A stretch of DNA of 64,000 nt, taken from CAVTWY01 sp963738575 (GTDB lineage Bacteria > Pseudomonadota > Gammaproteobacteria > Burkholderiales > Burkholderiaceae_C). The stretch is from positions 868,001-932,000 of the forward strand of contig CAVTWY010000004.1 in NCBI GenBank assembly GCA_963738575.1. Direction: 5' to 3'. Made by a program: the position numbers and the translations under genes. The notes below the pieces were generated by a model, which worked only from the letters and a program-made list of their open reading frames with translations, was not told the origin of the DNA and ran no database searches. This document shows, in pieces, positions 16,003 through 24,989 of this stretch (position 1 is its first letter; the number at the start of each line of letters is the position of its first letter).

Positions 16003-16983
16003 ATGACGCTTTCCACCACCACCCGCCGCCATGCCCTTGCCGCTGCCCTGCTGCTGACGTGCAGCGTCGGCACGTTGGCGCAGGAGTCCTGGCCGAACAA
16101 ACCAGTGCGCATGATCGTGCCGTTCTCGCCCGGCGGCTCCACGGACGTGGTGGCACGCATGGTGGGCCAGCGGCTGTCGGTGCTTTGGAATCAGCCGGTG
16201 GTTATCGAGAACCGTGCTGGCGCTGGCGGCAACGTGGGTGCCGACGTGGTGGCCAAGGCACCGGGCGACGGCTACACGCTGCTGATGGCCTCGGGCTCGG
16301 TGACGATCAACCCGTCGTTGTACAAAAAGATGCCCTTCGACACCCGCAAGGACCTGTTGCCCATCACCAACGTCGCGCAGGGGCCGATGCTGGTGGTGGT
16401 GCAGGACGGCTCGCCGCACAAGTCGCTCAAGGACCTGATCAACGCGGCCAAGGCCAAGCCAGGCACCATCAACTTCGCCTCGTCCGGCGTTGGCAGCCAG
16501 GTGCATCTGGCGGCCGAGAATTTCGCAGCCGCCGCTGACATCGAGATCCAGCACGTGCCCTACAAGGGCGAGGCGCTGGGCTACAACGACCTCATCTCAG
16601 GGCAGGTGCAGATGATGGTGGGCAACTTTGCCGCCGCGTCGGCACTGCTTGGGCCTAACCGGCTTCGCGCGCTGGCGGTTACCAGCAGGCAGCGCGTGCC
16701 GCAGCTGCCCGAGCTGCCCACCGCGCACGAGGCCGGCTTGCCCAACTTCGAAAGCAACGGCTGGTTTGGCCTGTTCGCGCCCGCTGGCACGCCGGCTGCT
16801 TTGATCCAAAAGGTGCAGCGCGACGTCGCCCAGGCGATGGCCGAGACCGAAGTCAAGGCACGGCTCTACGTGCAGGGCATGTCGCCGGTGGTCACCAGCA
16901 CCGCCAACTTTGCCGAGCAGATCGACCGAGAGCTTGCGCGCTGGGCGAAGGTCGTCGCCGCCCGAAAGCTGCAAGCCAACTGA
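16003..16983 (+). CDS. Bug-family TTT periplasmic receptor
   Basis: A 326-residue tripartite tricarboxylate transporter receptor of the Bug family. It has a signal peptide, then WPNKPVRMIVPFSPGGSTD (the conserved PGGxxD ligand loop), a VVIENRAGAGGNVGAD block, the GDGYTLLMA segment and a late NFESNGWFGLFAPAGTP. Bug receptors bind carboxylates such as citrate, C4 acids or aromatic acids. It lies inside the operon between the sdh anchor genes and fumarase, without TctA/TctB membrane genes. It is the second receptor in this operon and belongs to a family unrelated to that of the first (12227), an unusual combination. Confidence 0.93.
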   Translation: MTLSTTTRRHALAAALLLTCSVGTLAQESWPNKPVRMIVPFSPGGSTDVVARMVGQRLSVLWNQPVVIENRAGAGGNVGADVVAKAPGDGYTLLMASGSVTINPSLYKKMPFDTRKDLLPITNVAQGPMLVVVQDGSPHKSLKDLINAAKAKPGTINFASSGVGSQVHLAAENFAAAADIEIQHVPYKGEALGYNDLISGQVQMMVGNFAAASALLGPNRLRALAVTSRQRVPQLPELPTAHEAGLPNFESNGWFGLFAPAGTPAALIQKVQRDVAQAMAETEVKARLYVQGMSPVVTSTANFAEQIDRELARWAKVVAARKLQAN

Positions 16984-16988
16984 GGTTC

Positions 16989-17867
16989 ATGATGAACGTT
17001 GACCTGCAGGCCGTCGAGGACGCCGCGAAAGAGCTCTACATCCGGGCACTGAAGGTGCTCCCGCCGGACATCAAGGACGGCATCGAGCGGCTGCAGCGTC
17101 ACGAAACGGGTGCCACCGCGCGGTCCTTGCTGGGCACGATGGTGCGCAACATCGCGGTGGCCGAGCAGACCGACAACCTGCTGTGCCAGGACACCGGCAT
17201 TCCAATCTACAACGTGACCATCGGCCGCGGCGTGCTGGTTGACGGCTTTGATCTGCAGCAAGCGCTGCGCCGCGGCTGCGCGCGCGCCACGCGCGACTAC
17301 CCGCTGCGCAGTTCGGTCGTGCACCCGTTGTCTCGAAAAAACGAGCACACGTCCTGTGGCATTGGCGTGCCGGTGATCCATGTTGACTTCGACGCCACGC
17401 CCAACACCTTGACGATCGAGATGATCCCCAAGGGCAGTGGCAGCGAGAACGGCTCCTTCCTGCGCATGGCAGTGCCCGCCGAGGGTGTCGACGCGATCAA
17501 GACCTTTGTCGTCGACTGCGTGTTGGCCGCCGGCGGCAAGACATGCCCGCCGACGATTGTGGGCGTCGGGCTGGGTGGCACGTCGGATTTGGTGGTGGCA
17601 CTTGCCAAGCGAGCGGCCACGCGTCCCTTGGGCAGCCAATGTGCCGATGCCGACGGCGCCGCGCTCGAGCAGCAGCTCGGCACTGCCGTCAACCAGCTGG
17701 GCGTGGGCCCGCAGGGGCTGGGCGGCGACTCGACCGCGTTCGCAGTGCATATCGAGCTGGCGGCAACGCACATCACGATGAACCCAATCGCGGTCAACAT
17801 GCAGTGCCACTCGGCACGCCGCGCCCGCGCCACCTTCACACCGGCTGGCGTGAGCTACGGCTTCTGA
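16989..17867 (+). CDS. Class I fumarase-family hydratase, alpha subunit
   Basis: A 292-residue alpha subunit of the two-subunit, oxygen-labile Fe-S hydro-lyases (fumarase, L-tartrate dehydratase, mesaconase). The three cluster cysteines are all present: C66 in LLCQDTGIP, C123 in HTSCGIG and C186 in GKTCPPT, followed by the glycine-rich GVGLGGTSD. These enzymes add water across the double bond of fumarate or close analogues using a [4Fe-4S] centre. The gene begins 5 bases after the Bug receptor stop and is followed 8 bases later by the beta subunit. Which C4-C5 unsaturated diacid it uses cannot be told from sequence. Confidence 0.92.
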   Translation: MMNVDLQAVEDAAKELYIRALKVLPPDIKDGIERLQRHETGATARSLLGTMVRNIAVAEQTDNLLCQDTGIPIYNVTIGRGVLVDGFDLQQALRRGCARATRDYPLRSSVVHPLSRKNEHTSCGIGVPVIHVDFDATPNTLTIEMIPKGSGSENGSFLRMAVPAEGVDAIKTFVVDCVLAAGGKTCPPTIVGVGLGGTSDLVVALAKRAATRPLGSQCADADGAALEQQLGTAVNQLGVGPQGLGGDSTAFAVHIELAATHITMNPIAVNMQCHSARRARATFTPAGVSYGF

Positions 17868-17875
17868 GGACGGCC

Positions 17876-18487
17876 ATGAACCACCACCTGCTGGAGATGC
17901 CGATCACTGAGGCGCAGGTGCGCGCGCTTCGCATTGACGACACCGTGACGCTGCAACGCACCTTGTACGGCATCCGCGACGCGACGCAGATCCACATGTT
18001 CGATCGCGGCCGGCGCACGCGGCTGGACCTGCAGGGCCACGCAGTCATCCACACCGCGCCCAATGTGCGCAAGGTACCGGTTGAAGCCGACCACCCGGTC
18101 GGCTACGCGCCGGTGTGCATCGGCACCACCACCTCGGACCGCATGGAGCGATTCACGCGGCCGCTGATGGAGCGCGAGGGGGTGCGCTTGATCATCGGCA
18201 AGGGTGGGCTGCGCGACGGTTCGTCGCAGGCGTTCGCCGACCTGGGCGGTGCGTACCTTGCCATCGTCGGCGGCACTGCGGCACTGGAGACAACCTGGAT
18301 CGAACGCATCGAGGACGTGGACCTAGACGACCTGAACCCCGAAAGCCTGTGGCGCTTTGCCATCCGCGACTTCGGCCCGCTGCGGGTGGCCATGGACAGC
18401 CACGGCGGCAGCCTGTACCGCACCGTGCAGGCGGATTCCGCAGCGCGGCGCGCGCAGGTGCTAGCGTCGCTGGGAGTGAAGGCATGA
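17876..18487 (+). CDS. Class I fumarase-family hydratase, beta subunit
   Basis: A 203-residue beta subunit, homologous to the C-terminal domain of single-chain class I fumarases. The diagnostic blocks are HTAPNVRK, the substrate-binding PVCIGTTTSDRMERF and LIIGKGGL, and a late DSHGGSLY. It pairs with the alpha subunit just upstream to form the active site at their interface. The ATG at 17876 follows the alpha stop after a short gap with a GAGGA ribosome site. Its own stop overlaps the flavoprotein start (ATGA), which couples hydration and redox subunits in one transcript. Confidence 0.92.
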   Translation: MNHHLLEMPITEAQVRALRIDDTVTLQRTLYGIRDATQIHMFDRGRRTRLDLQGHAVIHTAPNVRKVPVEADHPVGYAPVCIGTTTSDRMERFTRPLMEREGVRLIIGKGGLRDGSSQAFADLGGAYLAIVGGTAALETTWIERIEDVDLDDLNPESLWRFAIRDFGPLRVAMDSHGGSLYRTVQADSAARRAQVLASLGVKA

Positions 18488-20214
18488 CGGTTGGCAAGGA
18501 CCTTCGCCGCGTGCAGACCGACATTCTGATTCTGGGCTCGGGCGGGGCCGGGCTGTTCGCAGCGCTGCACGCACACCAGCGCGCCCCGGAGCTGAAGATC
18601 ACCGTCGCAGTCAAGGGCCTGCTTGGCAAGTCCGGCTGCACACGCATGGTTCAGGGCGGCTACAACGTCGCGCTGGCTGCGGGCGACTCGGTCGAGCGCC
18701 ACTTCATGGACACCATCGAAGGCAGCAAGTGGCTGGCCGACCAGGACCTGGCCTGGACGCTGGTGTCGACTGCGGTCGAGCGTGTCCGCGAACTCGAGAA
18801 CGAACTCGGCTGTTTCTTCGACCGCAACCCCGACGGCAGCATCCATCAGAAGGCATTCGCCGGCCAGACCTTCGACCGCACGGTGCATAAGGGTGACCTC
18901 ACTGGCATCGAGATCATCAACCGCCTGGCCGAGCAAGTGTGGGCACGAGGCATCGACCGGCTCGAGGAGCACCGTGCGATCGAGCTTGTAAAAACACCGG
19001 CAGGCGATGCGCTGGCCGGCGTGCTGATGATCGACATGCGCAGCGGGCAGCATGTGTTTGTGCAGGCCCGGGCCGTGCTGCTGGCCACCGGCGGCGGGCC
19101 GACCATGTACAGGTACCACACGCCCTCGGGCGACAAGAGCTGCGACGGTCTGGCGATGGCGCTGCGCGCCGGCCTGCCGCTGCGCGACATGGAGATGGTG
19201 CAGTTTCACCCCACCGGGCTTCTGGCCGGCAGTGGCACGCGCATGACCGGCACGGTTCTCGAGGAAGGCCTGCGTGGCGCTGGCGGCTGGTTGCTCAACG
19301 GCGACGGAGAGCGCTTCATGTCACGTTTTGACAAGCTCGCCGAGCGTGCCACGCGCGACATCGTCAGCCGTTCGATCTACCGCGAGATGCGCGATGGCCG
19401 AACCTCACCCAACGGCGGGGTGTGGATCCAGATGCACCACCTGGGCCCGGACAACGTGCGCAGGCAGTTCAAGGGCATGGTCGAGCGTTGCGCCGACTGC
19501 GGCTTCGACCTGGCCGGCGGCCGCGTCGAAGTCGTGCCCACCGCGCACTACATGATGGGTGGTGTGGTGTTCGCGCCCGACACGCGCACGCCGTTGGCGG
19601 CGCTGTTCGCGGCAGGCGAGGACACCGGCGGTGTGCACGGTGCCAACCGCCTGGGCGGCAACGGCGTAGCCAACTCCACGGTCTTCGGCGGCATCGCCGG
19701 CGACACGATGGCCGCCTGGGTGCGGCGCGAAGGCGCCTTTCGCGCGCCCGACGAGACTGCCATCGCTGCGGCCATGACGCACGCAGAGGCACCCTTCAAG
19801 CAGCCCGTCGGCGACCTGGAAGCCGTGCGCGAGGCACTGTACGACTGCATGTGGGCAGACGTCGGCATCCTGCGCACCGCCACATCGCTGCAGCACGGGC
19901 TGCGTCGGCTGGAGGAGCTCGACGCACTGCTGTCGCATACCGGCGTGGCCAACGTCGACCGCAGCTTCCACATGGGCTGGCACGACTGGCTGAACCTGAA
20001 GAACCTGATCGCCGTCAGCCGCGCCATCGCGCAGTCGGCTCTGGCGCGCGAGGACTCGCGCGGTGCGCATTTCCGCGAGGATTTCCCCGACGCCAGCGAC
20101 CTCGACACCTCACACTACGTCGTCGTACGCCAGCGAGACGACGCGTTGGATCTGACGCGCGAGCCGGTGTGCTTCACGCGCGTGGCGCCAGGACAAAGCA
20201 TGCTGGTGGATTGA
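18484..20214 (+). CDS. Succinate dehydrogenase/fumarate reductase flavoprotein subunit (SdhA-like) lacking the FAD-linking His
   Basis: A 576-residue catalytic subunit. The Rossmann motif is GSGGAGLFAA (around 18). Active-site blocks are intact: VQFHPTGL, GWLLNGDGERFM, the Arg in SRSIYRE, VPTAHYMMGGV, and HGANRLGGN. At the position where SdhA/FrdA have His bound covalently to FAD (S-H-T), this protein has G-C-T (Cys52), so flavin is probably not histidyl-linked. In E. coli FrdA, replacing that His keeps fumarate reduction but impairs succinate oxidation. It is the last gene of the operon, distant from its B, C and D subunits. It is probably a specialised paralogue acting on succinate or a substituted succinate. 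Confidence 0.9.
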   Translation: MTVGKDLRRVQTDILILGSGGAGLFAALHAHQRAPELKITVAVKGLLGKSGCTRMVQGGYNVALAAGDSVERHFMDTIEGSKWLADQDLAWTLVSTAVERVRELENELGCFFDRNPDGSIHQKAFAGQTFDRTVHKGDLTGIEIINRLAEQVWARGIDRLEEHRAIELVKTPAGDALAGVLMIDMRSGQHVFVQARAVLLATGGGPTMYRYHTPSGDKSCDGLAMALRAGLPLRDMEMVQFHPTGLLAGSGTRMTGTVLEEGLRGAGGWLLNGDGERFMSRFDKLAERATRDIVSRSIYREMRDGRTSPNGGVWIQMHHLGPDNVRRQFKGMVERCADCGFDLAGGRVEVVPTAHYMMGGVVFAPDTRTPLAALFAAGEDTGGVHGANRLGGNGVANSTVFGGIAGDTMAAWVRREGAFRAPDETAIAAAMTHAEAPFKQPVGDLEAVREALYDCMWADVGILRTATSLQHGLRRLEELDALLSHTGVANVDRSFHMGWHDWLNLKNLIAVSRAIAQSALAREDSRGAHFREDFPDASDLDTSHYVVVRQRDDALDLTREPVCFTRVAPGQSMLVD

Positions 20215-20237
20215 GTGACTTCATCACATGAGCCTGA

Positions 20238-21298
20238 TTAGGGGCGCGCAGGTATGCCATCACCCACACGCTGCACGCCCTCCATCGCCAAGGCTGCACT
20301 GAGCGAATAAAAACCCTGCGCCGCCACCACGTCTTGCCCGTCCCGCGACAGCACGAATGCCAAAAACTGGCGCTGGGCAGCGTCTAACGGCACCCGGGGC
20401 GCTTTGTTCACCATCACGTACAAGAAGCGCGCCAACGGGTACTTGCCCGAGAGGGCGTTGGCGGCGGTGGGTTCCACCACTTCGCCCTGGTGCTCGATGG
20501 GCAGCAATTTGGTGCGTGCCGTGCGAAAGAAAACGCTCGCGTAGCCCAGGCCGCCGGGCTGCGTGGCTACGCCTTGCACCACGCTGGTGGACACGGGCTC
20601 GACTTGCACGTCACTTGCAAAGTCGCGGCCCTCCAGCACCACGTCGCGAAACAGCTCATAAGCGCCGCGGCCGCGCTCGAGCCCGTAGCGGGTGATGGGA
20701 ACGGTGGCAAACGCTTCAATTTGTTCAGCGCCGCCGTTGCTGTTGACGCGGGGGCGACTGGCATGGTGACGTTACCGACGGCTGGCGGCAGCAGCGCACC
20801 CCAGTTGTCCGCCGCGTTGGCGTCACGGCCATAGGCACGGCGCAAGTCTGCCAACGTGATGGCCTGCATGGGGTTGTTTTTGAAAACGAAGATGCCCACC
20901 GCGTCGACGGCCATCTTGATCTCGGTCGGCTCGTGCCCGTACTTGGCTTTGAAGGCATCACGCTCGCGCTGCGTCATCGGCCGCGACAGCAGCCCCATCG
21001 TGGTGGGGGATTCGAGCATGCCAGCCAGTGCCGTGCCCGAGCCCGAGCCGCCGATGTCCACCGTGACGCCAGGTTGCTCGGCTTCAAAGGCATCGGTCAC
21101 CTGTTTGAGCATCGCGGCCACGGTGGACGAGCCCACCGCTTTGATGGTGCCGGTTAGCTTGGTGTCAACCCGTTGGTAAGTAGGCAGGTCGCTGGCGGCG
21201 CGTGTCGTGGCGGCAGGGGCTTGCGCCAAGGCACTGGCCGAAACCAAGCACCAAGCCAAGGCCGCCCCGACACTGACGATCCTCGTAGCCGCACTCAC
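20238..21298 (-). pseudogene. PstS-like phosphate-binding protein, frameshifted
   Basis: A periplasmic receptor of the PstS type split into two frames. The first part (21298 to about 20755) has a signal peptide (LAWCLVSASALAQA), then GTIKAVGSSTVAAMLKQ, TVDIGGSGSGTALAGM and AVGIFVFKNNP. The second part (about 20750 to 20238) continues with RVNSNGGAEQ in another frame, then RGAYELFRDVVLEG and a normal end. The break falls at a run of five C on the coding strand (20754-20750), so one added or lost C explains it. Either the gene is a recent pseudogene or the run was miscounted. It starts at a GTG overlapping the upstream gene by four bases. Confidence 0.8.
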
Positions 21299-22689
21299 GT
21301 CGAAACCTTGCTGTGCAGCAGGCGCGTGGCAATCAATCGGTAAGTCACCAACAACCCGAAGAACAAGACCATCAACACCGCCGCGCGCCAGAACACCTGG
21401 TCGATGCGCGCCTGGGCCAGCACGTCCGCATCGGCCAATGCAGACTTCCAGGGCTTGGCGTCCACCAAGCTTTGCGAACTGAGCAGTGCCTGGTTGACGC
21501 CCGCCACCGTCTGGTTGAGGTCGCTGGCTGCTTTGGCGTAGGGCTCGATGCGAAACGGCTCCGAGCTGCTGCCGCCTTTGCTTTGCTTGGCCAAGAAGGC
21601 GTCAAGCGACGCGATGGTGGTGTTGAGGCCTTGCGTGGTTTGATTCAAATTTTGGGTTAAACGCTCGCCGCTGGTGGATAGTTCGTGCGCCTTGGTGGCT
21701 GTCATGCGGGCTTCGTTCAATATCTTGCTGACGGCCGGTTCGCGTTGGCGCACTTCTTCAAAAATCGCGGCCCGCTCTGCGGCAATGGTTTGTGGCAACT
21801 TCTCGGCCACGGCTGTCACGCGATTTACCGCCTGCACCACCTGCGCTGTGCTCTCGAGCGGCGCGCGTATCTCGGGCTTGGCCAGCGTCTCATTCAACAA
21901 GGCCTCCATTTGCCAGTTGAGTAAAAACGGCAAGCGCTTGGATTGGTAAAACGCGCGCTCGCCCAGCAACCGAACCTCGTCGGCCACCTTGGTGGCCTCG
22001 GAGATGGATGAAAAGAACCCCGACTCCACTTTGAGCTCGGCAATCAGCGACCGATTGCGTGCCGCTGACACCTCGTTGAAGCGCATGAACGACACAAAGC
22101 TCACATCGGGGTTGTTCTTGCGCGATTCAAGAATCAAGTTGTCCAGCCGTTGCAACTGGTCGGGCTTGAGCACGCCTGCTGCCATCTTCCACACGTCCAC
22201 GCGCGCGGTTCGCAGCGCCTTGATCAACGGCGCTGCGTGTTCCCCAAAGCTTGCCTCGGCGCGGTCCTCGTCGATCCAGATGGTGCTTTGCAGGGTCACC
22301 ACCAACAGCAGGTCCATCAACTTGGTGAAGGGGTCGGCGTTGGTCACCACGTCGTAGATCGAGCTGGTGCCCACCAATTTGATCTGATGCGCCAACCGAC
22401 GCTGCTCGGCGCCGGGATGCCGCTGCACGATGTCGTCGGTGGCAGACACCACCAGCGTGGTGTAGCGGTCGGCAAAGGCATACAGGCGTTGGTCCAGCTC
22501 TTTGAGCCGCGTGCCTGCGTCTTCGGCCTGCTTTTCTTCTTGGCTTGTGGCCCAACTGAAGTTGAAGAACCCCGGCTTGTCGGCAGCGTGCGCGGGCAGG
22601 GCACCGGCTGAGGCAAACACCACGATGGCCACAGCCTGCACGGCCGTGCGTTGCAAGGTCTTCATGACGGGGCGCAAGACGGTGGTCAT
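21295..22689 (-). CDS. Exported coiled-coil membrane protein, function unknown
   Basis: A 464-residue protein that I do not recognise. I start it at the ATG at 22689, which has AGGAG nine bases upstream. A signal peptide (AVAIVVFASAGALPAHA) is followed by a long, mostly helical region with heptad-like stretches (for example residues 280-400, rich in Leu, Ala, Glu and Gln; AVAEKLPQTIAAERAAIFEE). A single C-terminal membrane helix (FWRAAVLMVLFFGLLVTYRLIA) ends in a short basic tail. So most of it would be periplasmic, anchored at the C-terminus. Its stop overlaps the start of the PstS-like gene, so the two are co-translated, and it may work with that receptor as a sensing or uptake accessory. 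Confidence 0.75.
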   Translation of the reverse strand: MTTVLRPVMKTLQRTAVQAVAIVVFASAGALPAHAADKPGFFNFSWATSQEEKQAEDAGTRLKELDQRLYAFADRYTTLVVSATDDIVQRHPGAEQRRLAHQIKLVGTSSIYDVVTNADPFTKLMDLLLVVTLQSTIWIDEDRAEASFGEHAAPLIKALRTARVDVWKMAAGVLKPDQLQRLDNLILESRKNNPDVSFVSFMRFNEVSAARNRSLIAELKVESGFFSSISEATKVADEVRLLGERAFYQSKRLPFLLNWQMEALLNETLAKPEIRAPLESTAQVVQAVNRVTAVAEKLPQTIAAERAAIFEEVRQREPAVSKILNEARMTATKAHELSTSGERLTQNLNQTTQGLNTTIASLDAFLAKQSKGGSSSEPFRIEPYAKAASDLNQTVAGVNQALLSSQSLVDAKPWKSALADADVLAQARIDQVFWRAAVLMVLFFGLLVTYRLIATRLLHSKVST

Positions 22690-22884
22690 GGGGTTGTGCT
22701 CCTGGGGCAGTGATTGCCCCTTGCCTATGCTAGTACGTTGCCAGCAAGGCGTCGAAACCGGATGCAAGCAAGGGCTGGCGGCACGCTCCCGCCACGGCTG
22801 GTTGCGCCGGGCGAACCCTTGTAGCCATGGTCAACGCAAAAACCTATCCTTGGAGCCCGAAAGAGTCTTCACAAAGGTCGTGCC

Positions 22885-23841
22885 ATGCGGTTTGTTGCTT
22901 GTGTTGTGGGTGTTGTTGCTTGTTTGATGGCCCCGCTTGTAGCGGCGCAGCCGTACCCTCAAAAACCCATTCGCATGGTGGTGACGTTTCCGCCCGGTGG
23001 TGCGCCCGACACCCTGGCGCGGCTGTTCAGCGAGAAGTCCCAACTGGGTCAAACCGTGGTGGTGGAAAACAAGCCCGGCGCGGGGGGCAACATCGGCGCC
23101 GATTCGGTGGCCAAGGCGGCCCCCGATGGCTACACGCTGGTGATGGCCACCGTGGGCACACACGCCATCAACGGGGCGCTTTACAGCAAGATGCCCTACG
23201 ACATGGTGAAGGACTTTGTGCCTGTGGCGCACGTGGCGTCGGCCCCCAACCTGCTGGTGGTTAACAACGACTTGCCTGTCAAGTCGGTAGCCGAGTTGAT
23301 CGCCTACATGAAGGCCAACCCCAACAAGCTGTCGTTTGGGTCACCCGGCATCGGCACGTCGGTTCACGTGTCGGGCGAGTTGTTCAAGTCGATGACGGGC
23401 ACGCAGATGACGCATGTGCCGTACAAAGGTCGCCAGTTTGCGATCCCCGACCTTATCGGCGGCCAGATTCAAGTGATGTTTGACAACATGCCGTCGGCTT
23501 TGCCGATGGCCAAAGAAGGCAAGATCCGCGCGCTGGCGCAAACCACCGCCAAGCGCTCCAACGCCGCCACCGATGTGCCCACCGTGGCCGAGACGGTGCC
23601 AGGTTTTGAGGCCACCACGTGGTTTGCTGTCTTTGCCCCGGCCGACACCCCACGCGCTGTGGTGGACCGCATCAACGCCGAGATGCAGCGCGTCTTCAAA
23701 CTGCCCGAGGTGCAAGACAAGCTCAAAGGCCTGGGTTTGGAGACGTGGATCTCGAGCCCTGAGGAGCTTGCGCGGTACCAGGCTGCGGAGATTGCGAAGT
23801 GGGCGAAGGTGGTGAAGGAGTCAGGGGCCAAGGCGGATTGA
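22885..23841 (+). CDS. Orphan Bug-family TTT periplasmic receptor
   Basis: A 318-residue Bug receptor with a short signal peptide (ACVVGVVACLMAPLVAAQ). It carries YPQKPIRMVVTFPPGGAPD, the VVVENKPGAGGNIGAD block and DGYTLVMA, then HVPYKGRQF and a C-terminal FEATTWFAVFAPADTP. It is divergent from the coiled-coil protein gene and converges on a second Bug gene 43 bases downstream. There is no TctAB membrane pair in the window. Bug expansions are typical of Burkholderiales, where many receptors share few transporters. The ligand is presumably a carboxylate. Confidence 0.93.
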   Translation: MRFVACVVGVVACLMAPLVAAQPYPQKPIRMVVTFPPGGAPDTLARLFSEKSQLGQTVVVENKPGAGGNIGADSVAKAAPDGYTLVMATVGTHAINGALYSKMPYDMVKDFVPVAHVASAPNLLVVNNDLPVKSVAELIAYMKANPNKLSFGSPGIGTSVHVSGELFKSMTGTQMTHVPYKGRQFAIPDLIGGQIQVMFDNMPSALPMAKEGKIRALAQTTAKRSNAATDVPTVAETVPGFEATTWFAVFAPADTPRAVVDRINAEMQRVFKLPEVQDKLKGLGLETWISSPEELARYQAAEIAKWAKVVKESGAKAD

Positions 23842-23883
23842 CGGGATGAGGCGGCGACGGCCTTTAGGGGCAGGCCAACGCCG

Positions 23884-24876
23884 TCAATCAGCTTGGAATC
23901 CCGATGCCTTCACCGGCTTGGCCCACTTTTCAAAATCGGCTTTTTGCACAGCGGCCAACTGCTCGGGCGTTGAACCGATGGGATCCAAACCAAGGCCTGT
24001 CAGGCGGGCGACAAAGGCTGCGTCTTTGAATGCCGCTTGCACCGCAGTGGTTAGGCGTTGTACTTGGGCTGCGGGCAAGGTCCCAGGGCCGTACATCGCA
24101 AACCAAGCGCTGGCGTCCATCGGTACGCCTTGCTCGCGCAGGGTGGGTACGTCAGGCATGCTCGATGAGCGTTTGGCACCGGCCACTGCAATCACACGCA
24201 CCTTGCCGGCGCGGTGCTGCTCCAACGCCTCGGACACCACGTCGACGTTGTAGCCAATGTGGCCGCCCAAGAGCGCTGTCATCGCAGGCGCGCCGCCTTG
24301 AAAAGGCACGTGCTGCATCGTTATGCCTGCTGCGTCGGCAAGCATCATCCCCAAAAAGTGCGGCACGGTGCCATTGCCCGACGATCCGAAGTCAGCGGTG
24401 CTTGGATCGCTCTTGGCCTTGGCTACCATTTCGGCCACGCTGCGCACCTGCGTCTTGGGGCCCGACACGATGGCGAACTGCAGGTTGGCCAGTTGGCTGA
24501 TCGGTGCAAGGTCTTTGACCGGGTCGTAATTGAGCTTTTTGTAAACGTGCGGGAACAGAACCACCGGGCCGCTTGGCATGACGATGACCGTGTTGCCATC
24601 GGGCGGCGCATTTTTGAGCAGGTCGATGGCGATGCGCCCTGCAGCACCCGGCTTGTTGTCCACCACCACCGCTTGCCCGCCCAGCTGCGACTGCAAACGC
24701 TCGGCCAAGGCCCGCGCAATCACATCCGCCGACCCGCCAGGGGGGAAGCCCACCAAGATGCGCAGCGACGGGCGGTCGGCCTGGGCATGCACCAGCCCAG
24801 GCGCGAGGCCTAGCAAGGCCGCGCTGATCGCGGCCAGGGTGAGTGTTTGAAAGATGGTGCGGCGTTGGTTTTTCAT
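23884..24876 (-). CDS. Orphan Bug-family TTT periplasmic receptor
   Basis: A 330-residue Bug receptor. I choose the ATG at 24876 because it is followed at once by a normal signal peptide (basic MKNQRR, then ALLGLAPGLVHA); a 33-residue upstream extension in frame has no signal features. The mature part shows LRILVGFPPGGSADVIAR, VVVDNKPGAAGR, PPDGNTVIVMPSG and ASAWFAMYGPGTLP. It converges with the neighbouring Bug gene at 22885. The two are clearly different proteins, not a recent duplication. The ligand is unknown. Confidence 0.92.
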   Translation of the reverse strand: MKNQRRTIFQTLTLAAISAALLGLAPGLVHAQADRPSLRILVGFPPGGSADVIARALAERLQSQLGGQAVVVDNKPGAAGRIAIDLLKNAPPDGNTVIVMPSGPVVLFPHVYKKLNYDPVKDLAPISQLANLQFAIVSGPKTQVRSVAEMVAKAKSDPSTADFGSSGNGTVPHFLGMMLADAAGITMQHVPFQGGAPAMTALLGGHIGYNVDVVSEALEQHRAGKVRVIAVAGAKRSSSMPDVPTLREQGVPMDASAWFAMYGPGTLPAAQVQRLTTAVQAAFKDAAFVARLTGLGLDPIGSTPEQLAAVQKADFEKWAKPVKASGFQAD

Positions 24877-24989
24877 GGTGAAAACTATAGCCCCAATCGA
24901 TTTTCTAGAAGAGCGGGAAGTCCCTGCTCTGGTGCTTCCCGGTACCTGGCCTTTGGTTTGATGACCAAGGCACATGGAAGTGCAAAGCG

